Below are positions 8,291 to 14,682 of a stretch of DNA of 64,000 nucleotides, one piece after another; positions within the stretch are counted from its first letter, which is position 1; every line of letters starts with the position of its first letter. The stretch comes from JAABRB01 sp963735025 (GTDB lineage Bacteria; Pseudomonadota; Gammaproteobacteria; Burkholderiales; SG8-39). The DNA lies in the NCBI GenBank assembly GCA_963735025.1, contig CAVTJG010000009.1, forward strand, positions 1,550,001 through 1,614,000. The letters are read 5' to 3'. The notes beneath the pieces are model-generated. The model did not search any database. It saw only the letters and a list, made by a program, of their open reading frames with translations, and had not been told where the DNA came from. A program made the translations under genes and the position numbers.

Positions 8291-10018
8291 ATGGCTGACG
8301 ATCGCACGCCGCCGCGGGGCCTCGCCCGCGGCCTGACCAACTACGGCGATGCGGACTTCTCGCTCTATCTCCGCCGGTCCTTCGCGCGGTCGATGGGTTA
8401 TTCGGCGGAGATGCTCGCGCGACCGGTGGTCGGCATCGCAGACTCCGCGAGCGGGTTCAACAACTGCCATCGTCACTTCCCGGAGCTGATCGAGGCCGTC
8501 AAGCGCGGCGTGCTGGCCGCGGGCGGGCTGCCGGTCCAGTTTCCGACGACGTCTCTCGGCGAGGTGTTCCTGCACCCCACGAGCATGATGTTTCGCAATC
8601 TGATGTCGATCGACGTCGAGGAGATGGTCCGCGCGCAGCCTATGGACGCGGTCGTGCTCGTCGGCGGGTGCGACAAGACCGTGCCGGCGCAACTGATGGG
8701 TGCCGCTTCGGCGGACATCCCCGCCGTCCAGCTCCTGGCCGGGCCGATGATGCCGACCCGCTGGCACGGCGAGCGGCTCGGGGCATGCACCGACTGCCGG
8801 CGATTCTGGGCCATGTTCCGCGCGGGCACCATCGATGCGCAACAGATCGAGGAAGTCGAAGGCAATCTGGCGACGACCGCGGGCACGTGTGCGGTGATGG
8901 GTACCGCGAGCACGATGGCGGCAATCGCCGAGGCGATCGGCATGACGCTACCCGGTACGGCGGCGATTCCCGCGGTGCATGCGGACCGGCTGCGGGCCGG
9001 CGAGGCGAGTGGCCGGCAGGCTGTTGCGCTGGCGCGGGCGCCAATACGACCGAGTGAAATCATCACGGAGCAGTCGGTCGAGAACGCGCTGCGCGTGCTG
9101 CTCGCCATTGGCGGCTCGACCAACGCGATCGTGCACCTCACTGCCATCGCGGGACGTGTCGGCGTGCAGGTCCCGCTTGCGCGGTTGAACGAGCTTTCCG
9201 ATTCGACTCCGGTCCTGGTCGATCTCAAGCCCACTGGTCAGCACTACATGTCGGATCTCCACGCTGCCGGAGGCGTCGGCGCCCTGCTGCGCGAGCTGAA
9301 GGACCTGCTGCACCTGGATTGCCGGACGGTCACTGGCGAGACGCTCGGCGAGCGCATCGCAACGCCGATCGCCTACGTCGACCGCGAGATCGTGCGGCCG
9401 ATGTCGGATCCATTTCAGCGCGAGGGCGGGCTCGTCGCGCTCTTCGGCAGCCTGGCGCCGCAAGGGGCGATCCTCAAGCGGTCGGCCGCCGATCCGAGGC
9501 TCTTCGAGCGGGAAGGGCGCGCGGTCGTCTTCACTTCACTGGAGGATCTTGCGGCGCGCGTCGACTCAGCCGAGCTCGATGTCACCGCGGACGATTTCCT
9601 CGTGCTTCAGAATGCCGGGCCACGCAGCGGCGTGGCGATGCCGGAGGCCGGTTACCTGCCGATCCCGACGCGCCTCGCACGCGCGGGCGTGAAGGACATG
9701 GTGCGCATCTCGGATGCTCGAATGAGCGGCACTGCATACGGCACGATTGTCCTTCACGTGACGCCGGAGGCGGCGATCGGCGGACCGCTTGCACTGGTGC
9801 GCAATGGCGACCGAATCCGGCTCTCCGTGCGGGAGCGACGGATCGAGCTGCTCGTGGACGATCGGGAGCTCGCGCAGCGCCGCGCGGCGTGGAATCCGCC
9901 GGTGCAACCTCCCGCGCGCGGATATGCGAAGCTTTATATGGACCACGTCTTGCAAGCCGACGAAGGATGCGATTTCGACTTTCTGCGTAAGCACGGAGGA
10001 AAGAGAAGTTCGGAGTGA
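8291..10018 (+). CDS. IlvD/Edd-family dehydratase (sugar-acid dehydratase type)
   Basis: Fe-S dehydratase, 575 aa, that removes water from a 2,3-dihydroxy acid to give a 2-keto-3-deoxy acid. Three conserved cysteines sit at 59 (GFNNCHRHF), 127 (GGCDKTVPA) and 200 (TAGTCAVMGTAST), the ligand set of [2Fe-2S] aldonate dehydratases. The motifs CTDCRRFWAMFRAG and DARMSGTAYGT are also present. Length and motifs resemble L-arabonate/D-xylonate-type dehydratases more than the biosynthetic dihydroxy-acid dehydratase. The following gene is a DapA/NAL-family lyase, the usual partner that cleaves or dehydrates 2-keto-3-deoxy acids, so together they suggest a non-phosphorylative sugar-acid pathway. Confidence 0.9.
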   Translation: MADDRTPPRGLARGLTNYGDADFSLYLRRSFARSMGYSAEMLARPVVGIADSASGFNNCHRHFPELIEAVKRGVLAAGGLPVQFPTTSLGEVFLHPTSMMFRNLMSIDVEEMVRAQPMDAVVLVGGCDKTVPAQLMGAASADIPAVQLLAGPMMPTRWHGERLGACTDCRRFWAMFRAGTIDAQQIEEVEGNLATTAGTCAVMGTASTMAAIAEAIGMTLPGTAAIPAVHADRLRAGEASGRQAVALARAPIRPSEIITEQSVENALRVLLAIGGSTNAIVHLTAIAGRVGVQVPLARLNELSDSTPVLVDLKPTGQHYMSDLHAAGGVGALLRELKDLLHLDCRTVTGETLGERIATPIAYVDREIVRPMSDPFQREGGLVALFGSLAPQGAILKRSAADPRLFEREGRAVVFTSLEDLAARVDSAELDVTADDFLVLQNAGPRSGVAMPEAGYLPIPTRLARAGVKDMVRISDARMSGTAYGTIVLHVTPEAAIGGPLALVRNGDRIRLSVRERRIELLVDDRELAQRRAAWNPPVQPPARGYAKLYMDHVLQADEGCDFDFLRKHGGKRSSE

Positions 10019-10030
10019 TGCGTAAGTACG

Positions 10031-10081
10031 AACCACCCCGCCGCCTTCGGCGGCATCCCTCTTTGAAAAGGAGGGGAAAAA
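10031..10081. repeat. Palindromic repeat A (full length)
   Basis: Full-length copy with two adjacent hairpins: CCGCCttcGGCGG preceded by ACCACCCC, then CCCTCTTTGAAAAGGAGGGG. It defines the type A consensus. It lies directly after the dehydratase stop codon. Confidence 0.85.
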
Positions 10082-10118
10082 CAACCGAACGTTGCAGCAC
10101 GGCAGGTTTGTATTTAGC

Positions 10119-10173
10119 GGGAAGGAGGGTAACGGGAGGGAACCGGCCGGTTCCCTCCTGTTCGTGACCTTCC
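10119..10173. repeat. Palindromic repeat B, copy 1
   Basis: A perfect 24-bp palindrome at 10135-10158 (arms GGAGGGAACCGG and CCGGTTCCCTCC) is flanked by GGAGGGTAAC on the left and TGTTCGTGACCTTCC on the right. It ends about 28 nt before the start of the DapA-family gene. The right flank is shared by copies at 31701-31809, 41786-41856 and 52532-52590. Confidence 0.85.
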
Positions 10174-10200
10174 ATTGGACATAGAGACTAAGGAACTGCG

Positions 10201-11124
10201 ATGAACCCAAAGAGATTGAGAGGTGTTCTGGCGCCGGTCGTGACGCCGTTCACCAAGGAGCTCGCTCCCGATCCGCAACGCTTCGTGCGCCACTGCAAGT
10301 GGCTGCTTTCGCACGGGTGCTCCGGACTCGCGGTGTTCGGCACCAACAGCGAGGCGAATTCGCTCTCGGCCGAGGAGCGGATGATGTTGCTCGAGGAGCT
10401 CGTCCAGTCGGGCGTTCCGGCGGAGAAGCTCATGCCCGGGACCGGTTGCAGCGCGCTCACGGACTCGGTGCGCCTCACGGCCCATGCGGTCAAGCTCGGC
10501 TGCGCGGGCGCGCTGATGCTGCCGCCGTTCTACTACAAGGGCGTGCCCGACGAGGGGCTGTTCCGCAATTTCTCGGAGGTGATCGAGCGGGTCGCCGACG
10601 AGCGGCTGCAGGTCTATCTCTATCACATCCCGCCGGTCGCGCAGGTGCCGATCAGCCTCGGGCTGATCGAGCGGCTGCTCAAGCGCTACCCGAAGATCGT
10701 CGCAGGAATCAAGGACTCTTCGGGCGACTGGTCGAACACCAAGGCGGTGCTCGATGCATTTGGCGCGCAGGGTTTCGAGGTGTTTGCAGGCAGCGAGGTC
10801 TTCCTGTTGCGCAACATGCGCGCAGGGGGCGTGGGTTGCATCACGGCAGGCGCAAACGTCAATCCGCACGGCATCGACAAGGCGTATCAGAACTGGCAGT
10901 CGGCGAACGCGGATGCGCTGCAGGAAGAGATCGATCGGGTTCGCAACGTCCTGCAATCGCAGGTCTCGATGATTCCCGCGCTGAAGGCGGCGATCGCGCA
11001 CTACGCGGCGGACGCCGACTGGATGACGGTCCGCCCGCCGCTCGTCGAGCTCACGAGCGCCCAGCAGGTGGCGATGGTGAAGGAACTCGGCGCGGTCGGC
11101 TTCGACATGCCGGGAATCCGGTAG
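10201..11124 (+). CDS. Dihydrodipicolinate synthase/N-acetylneuraminate lyase family protein
   Basis: Class I aldolase fold, 307 aa. The Schiff-base lysine is Lys171 (AGIKDSSGD) and the catalytic tyrosine is in LYHIPP (Tyr141); the substrate carboxylate loop GTNSEAN is near residues 47-53. The starting ATG has AAGGA 7 nt upstream. The true DapA loop GTTGE is replaced by GTNSE, pointing to a catabolic member such as a 2-keto-3-deoxy-acid aldolase or dehydratase rather than lysine biosynthesis. It follows an IlvD/Edd dehydratase and is probably its pathway partner. Confidence 0.88.
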   Translation: MNPKRLRGVLAPVVTPFTKELAPDPQRFVRHCKWLLSHGCSGLAVFGTNSEANSLSAEERMMLLEELVQSGVPAEKLMPGTGCSALTDSVRLTAHAVKLGCAGALMLPPFYYKGVPDEGLFRNFSEVIERVADERLQVYLYHIPPVAQVPISLGLIERLLKRYPKIVAGIKDSSGDWSNTKAVLDAFGAQGFEVFAGSEVFLLRNMRAGGVGCITAGANVNPHGIDKAYQNWQSANADALQEEIDRVRNVLQSQVSMIPALKAAIAHYAADADWMTVRPPLVELTSAQQVAMVKELGAVGFDMPGIR

Positions 11125-11150
11125 CGTCGACTTGCCGGGCGGGCGAGCCG

Positions 11151-11572
11151 ATGCTCGGGCAATTGCTGATCGCGTCGCTGCTGCTGGCGATTTGCGTGCT
11201 GATCCACGCTTTCGGCACGCATGCGATGCGAGGGCCGATGCAGAGGCGATATGGATCGCGGGAAGGGTGGCGAATTTCGCACCCGTTCGTGCTGCTCGTT
11301 ATCCTGTTCCTGTTCATTTTCGCGCTGCATGCGATCGAGATGTTCGTCTGGGCAGTGGCTTACTGGCTGGTCGGAGGCGCTGCCCTACGCTTCGGCGAGG
11401 CGGTCTACTTTTCCATCTCGTCCTACACGACAGTCGGGTACGGAGACGTCGTTCTGGGTCCGGAGTGGCGGACGCTCGGTGCGGCGGAAGCCGCCGCGGG
11501 CGTCCTCCTCTTCGGCTGGTCGACTGCGTTCTGTTCGCCGTGATTCAACGGCTGTACCAGCAGCCGGACTGA
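11151..11572 (+). pseudogene. Small two-helix potassium-channel-like protein (pore domain), frameshifted near C-terminus
   Basis: Ion_trans_2-type protein: an N-terminal hydrophobic helix, a second helix, and a pore loop with selectivity filter TTVGYGD at about residues 93-99. The frame from ATG 11151 stops early at 11543 after LLFGWSTAFCSP. One frame over, the sequence continues LFAVIQRLYQQPD to 11572, which is the expected C-terminal end of such proteins. One base therefore appears to be missing near 11528-11532. The gene starts 27 nt after the DapA-family gene. Either a sequencing error or a recent inactivation; the pore itself is intact. Confidence 0.8.
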
Positions 11573-11585
11573 AAATTCGCGAACG

Positions 11586-12502
11586 CTAGTCGCCGCGCTC
11601 CCGAGCGAAGATTTCGAGCGCCGCGAGTAACGCGCGGTCGTAGCGCGCCTTCTCGGTAGCGGCGCGCTCGGGCGTCCATTCGTAGAATCCCGCCCCGGTT
11701 TTCACGCCGAACTTTCCGGCCGCGATGCGCTCGCGGACCAGGCGGGAAGGTTCAGTGTCGTTGCAGAGACTCGGGTAGATCGTCGCGGCGGCCGCGCAAT
11801 GGATGTCGAGACCCGAGAGATCCTTCTGCAGGATCGGCCCCGCCGCGACGAACCGGAACCCGAATCCGTAACGAACTGCAGCGTCCACGTCCTCCGGCGT
11901 CGCGAGATCCTGCTCGATCAGAGCGAAGCACTCGCGCATCATCGCGTGCTGGATGCGGTTGACGAGGAAGCCGGGTACGTCCTTCTTCACATTGACCGGG
12001 ACGCGCCCCAGCGCGCGCATGGTGTCGGAGAGCCGCTCGCACACCGCAGGATCGGTGGCTGCGCCGCGGATCACCTCCACGACCGGAACGAGATGCGCGG
12101 GCATGAAGAAATGGAGTCCGCACATCCGGGCTGCCGAGCGCAGTTCCTGCGAATGTCGGTGATCGGAAAGCTCGACGAGTTACTGGCGAGCGTCGCATCC
12201 GGTCGGGCCAGCTGCTCGAGCTCGGCGAACACAGCGCGCTTGATCGCGAGATTCTCGGGTGCGCATTCGACCACGAGCGCGATGTTCTGCCACGGGAGCG
12301 CGCCGGCCTTGCCGTGTCCGACCAGCCTGTCGGCCCCGAAAGGCTTCCCGATCTGTGCGCAGGCGTTCTCCACGCGCCCCGTCAGTGTCGAACGGCGCGC
12401 CGTATCCGGCTCCACGACGTGCGCTGTCCAGCCCCCTGCCACGAAGATCGCGGCGATGTCGGCACCCATCGTGCCGCCGCCGATTACGGCAACGTGTTCC
12501 AT
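11586..12502 (-). pseudogene. 3-hydroxyacyl-CoA dehydrogenase family protein, interrupted by a frameshift
   Basis: NAD-dependent 3-hydroxyacyl-CoA (or related hydroxyacid) dehydrogenase, about 305 aa if the frame is restored. The N-terminal half (ATG 12500-12502) carries the Rossmann motif GGGTMGADIA and ASNSSSFPITDI. The C-terminal half, in another frame from about 12125, starts MCGLHFFMPAHLVPVVEVIRG and carries KDVPGFLVNRIQ and GVKTGAGFYEW. The halves would join after ARQP near 12126-12132, a single missing base. The rest of both halves is conserved. A likely role is beta-oxidation of acyl-CoA esters, in keeping with the nearby acyl-CoA enzymes. Confidence 0.85.
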
Positions 12503-12629
12503 TTTGCGCCTCCTCCGTTGAACGCGACCCCGCAAGCGAATCGGCCCGGTCGCGCATCGATTATGCGGGGCCGGGCCGGCGGAGGGAAGGCGCGCGGGGC
12601 CTGCCCGCGCGGTCGTCATTCGATCGGGC

Positions 12630-13829
12630 TTACTCGATCGGAAAGCCCTTCGCCTTCCACTCGGGAAAGCCGCCGCGAAGCCAGTAGACCTGCTTGTAGC
12701 CGGCCTTGATCGCCGCGACGCTCGCCTTGTAGCTCTTCCAGCATTCCGGACCATTGCACGCCAGGATGACCGGGGCATTCTTGTTTTGCGGAAGCCCGGC
12801 CACGTTGAACTTGTCCTGCGTCGCGTCGAAATCGACTTCCTTGTGGCTCTTCTCGCCATACGGAAGTGACCGCGCGCCCATGATGTGCTTGTCGTCGTAC
12901 TCCCGCTTGTTCCGGGTATCGAAAATCGGCACGCCCTGTTTCATGAGAGCCCCGGCGTCCGCGGCAGTGATGATCTTTGCCCCGTCGAGCACGCGCGGGG
13001 TGAAGTAGCCGAGAGTCGAGACATATTCGTAGTCGACTGCGGTGATCGGCTGCATTTTCGTCACGTCAATGCGCGCCAGCTCCGTCGCGCGGATGGCCCT
13101 CGCGTCGGGCGTGAGAAATGCCGAGCGAAGCCGGTCCTTCACCGGCTTGTCGAGCGAAGCAAGCACCGCAACGCCGGTGCCGGGCGCGGACTTCGTCTCG
13201 AACAGAATTCGTCCCTTGTTGTGCTTGAGCCATTCTTCTGCGAGCCGCCGGTCGGCGACGGCGATATCGGCCTGCCCGTATTCGAGGGCGAGCAGCGCTG
13301 CCTCGTGATAGTGGAATTCACGGATCTGCTTGAAGTACGATTTCGGCTTGACGCCCTTCGCGTTCAGCTCGCCGCGCGCGAGGTAGGTTGCGAGCGAGTC
13401 GGCCGGCGGCATTGCCAGCCGCTTGCCCTGGGCCGCCTCGAGCGAATCGACGCCGCTCGCCTCGGTCGCGACGAAGACCGCGACTTCTTCACCGGGAAAC
13501 CGCGCGACCGGCTCATATCCATAGCGTACGGCGGTGCCGATGACGTGCGCTGGGCCGATGATTAGGTCGTAGCCACCCGAGCGCGTGCGCTGCAGTTCGC
13601 GAGTGAGGTCGCGCCCGAAGCTGAGCTTGATCTCGACACCGGACGCCGCCGTCACGTAGTCGGTGAGCGACTTGTACCGATCGAGAAACATCGCGGTGTT
13701 GATCTCCTCGCGTGCTTCGCCGGTGACTCGCGTCTTGACGGGTCCGGCGGACGGCAGGGCCGCGTACGCCAGCACGGAGGCTGTGGCAAGCAGAGTCGCC
13801 ACGGCGGCAGGGATGAGGAATTTGCGCAT
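12630..13829 (-). CDS. PhnD-like periplasmic binding domain fused to C-terminal rhodanese
   Basis: Exported 399-aa protein. Residues 1-25 are a signal peptide ending VLAYA. Residues about 35-285 form a PhnD/TAXI-like periplasmic binding fold (RYKSLTDYVTAASGVEIKLSF, GGYDLIIGPAHVIGTAVRYGY, EYGQADIAVADRR). Residues about 295-399 form a rhodanese domain with FDTRNKREYDDKHIMGARS and an active-site region containing Cys358 and Cys363 (CNGPECWKS). The start codon has GGAGGA 8 nt upstream. No ABC permease or ATPase genes adjoin it, so it may act as a periplasmic sulfur-handling or sensor protein rather than a transporter subunit. Divergent from the molybdenum hydroxylase genes. Confidence 0.85.
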   Translation of the reverse strand: MRKFLIPAAVATLLATASVLAYAALPSAGPVKTRVTGEAREEINTAMFLDRYKSLTDYVTAASGVEIKLSFGRDLTRELQRTRSGGYDLIIGPAHVIGTAVRYGYEPVARFPGEEVAVFVATEASGVDSLEAAQGKRLAMPPADSLATYLARGELNAKGVKPKSYFKQIREFHYHEAALLALEYGQADIAVADRRLAEEWLKHNKGRILFETKSAPGTGVAVLASLDKPVKDRLRSAFLTPDARAIRATELARIDVTKMQPITAVDYEYVSTLGYFTPRVLDGAKIITAADAGALMKQGVPIFDTRNKREYDDKHIMGARSLPYGEKSHKEVDFDATQDKFNVAGLPQNKNAPVILACNGPECWKSYKASVAAIKAGYKQVYWLRGGFPEWKAKGFPIE

Positions 13830-13891
13830 CGGATCCTCCAACAGGGGGAGCTTGCGGAATCGGCTACCGGGACGTCCGGGCCACGACGCAT

Positions 13892-13919
13892 AATGTGAGT
13901 TGATTAATGTGAGTTGATT
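13892..13919. repeat. Perfect 14-bp tandem duplication
   Basis: AATGTGAGTTGATT occurs twice in immediate succession, 63-90 nt upstream of the PhnD-rhodanese start codon. The spacing could bring two regulator half-sites onto nearby helix faces. Confidence 0.7.
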
Positions 13920-14079
13920 CTTGCAGTTATGGAGTCGGCCCGCCGTGACGGAATTGGCGGCAGAGGGGCACTCGCCCGGAAACGCAAAGAAATTCGCGGG
14001 CGCCGGGCGCTCCGGAGCATTTGCCGAAGGCTCTTCGGACGATGCAAAGGCTTTGCCTTGTGCGGGCGGCGGCAGTATA

Positions 14080-14094
14080 GTTTGGGGACCAAAC
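14080..14094. promoter_or_regulatory. Inverted repeat, candidate operator for the hydroxylase operon
   Basis: GTTTGGGGACCAAAC is a perfect 6-3-6 inverted repeat, 55 nt before the start of the small hydroxylase subunit. It directly follows the A/T-rich GCAGTATA. It is a plausible operator for a dimeric repressor; the regulator gene is not in the immediate neighbourhood. Confidence 0.5.
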
Positions 14095-14148
14095 AAATAC
14101 CGCCCCCGGCCCTTCCTGGCCGCAGGCGGTCGTCGATCGGGGGAATGC

Positions 14149-14682
14149 ATGCAACCCGTCCTGGAAGGCGACGTCGCAGCGGAAGAAAACGTTCGCATGC
14201 GCATGCGGGTGAACGGCGAGGAGGTCGATTTCCTTTTCGCTCCCTACAAGACGCTGTTGGAGGTGCTGCGCGAAGACCTCGATCTCACCGGAACGAAGCA
14301 CGGCTGCGAACTCGGCGAATGCGGCGCGTGCGCGGTGCTGGTTGACGGCGTGCCCGTGCTCTCGTGTCTCGCGCTCGCGCTGGATTGCGAAGGCCGTGAG
14401 ATCGAGACCATTGAGGGCCTTGCCAGAGGGCCCGATCTGCATCCTTTGCAGGCTGCGTTCGCCGACCTCGGCGCAGCGCAGTGCGGCTATTGCACGCCCG
14501 GCATCCTGATGACCGCCAAGGCGCTGCTCGAAGCCGAGCCGGCACCGAGCCGCGAGCGGATCAAGGATGCGATCTCGGGGAACCTCTGCCGCTGCACGGG
14601 ATACCAGCAGATCTTCGAGGCGGTGGAGGAAGCCGCGCGCCAGATTCGTGAGGAGCGGCGTGCAGAAGGAGGCGGACGATGA
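14149..14682 (+). CDS. Molybdenum hydroxylase small subunit, 2x[2Fe-2S] (CoxS/HcrC type)
   Basis: Electron-transfer subunit of a xanthine dehydrogenase-family enzyme, 177 aa. The N-terminal plant-type ferredoxin domain has GTKHGCELGECGACAVLVDG and a fourth Cys in VLSC. The C-terminal helical [2Fe-2S] domain has AQCGYCTPG and GNLCRCTGYQ. The chosen ATG at 14149 follows a GGGGGA ribosome-binding-like stretch; an internal ATG at about 14197 is an alternative and would match the usual family length of about 160 aa. Its stop overlaps the start of the large subunit (ATGA). First gene of a small-large-medium operon. Confidence 0.94.
   Translation: MQPVLEGDVAAEENVRMRMRVNGEEVDFLFAPYKTLLEVLREDLDLTGTKHGCELGECGACAVLVDGVPVLSCLALALDCEGREIETIEGLARGPDLHPLQAAFADLGAAQCGYCTPGILMTAKALLEAEPAPSRERIKDAISGNLCRCTGYQQIFEAVEEAARQIREERRAEGGGR

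Larger units (their letters stand above)
13830..14148. other. Divergent intergenic control region (319 bp)
   Basis: Non-coding gap between the PhnD-rhodanese gene (minus) and the hydroxylase operon (plus). It holds the 14-bp tandem duplication at 13892-13919 and a perfect inverted repeat at 14080-14094. No other supported gene or RNA was seen. Confidence 0.6.

Noticed and set aside
10299..11543. A long plus-strand frame joining the DapA-family gene region to the ion channel
   Set aside because: The first 284 codons are out-of-frame readings of the DapA-family gene; only the part from 11151 is real.
13892..13919. TGTGAGTT resemblance to a CRP site of the lac promoter
   Set aside because: Only half-sites are present and in direct, not inverted, orientation; the likeness is probably chance.
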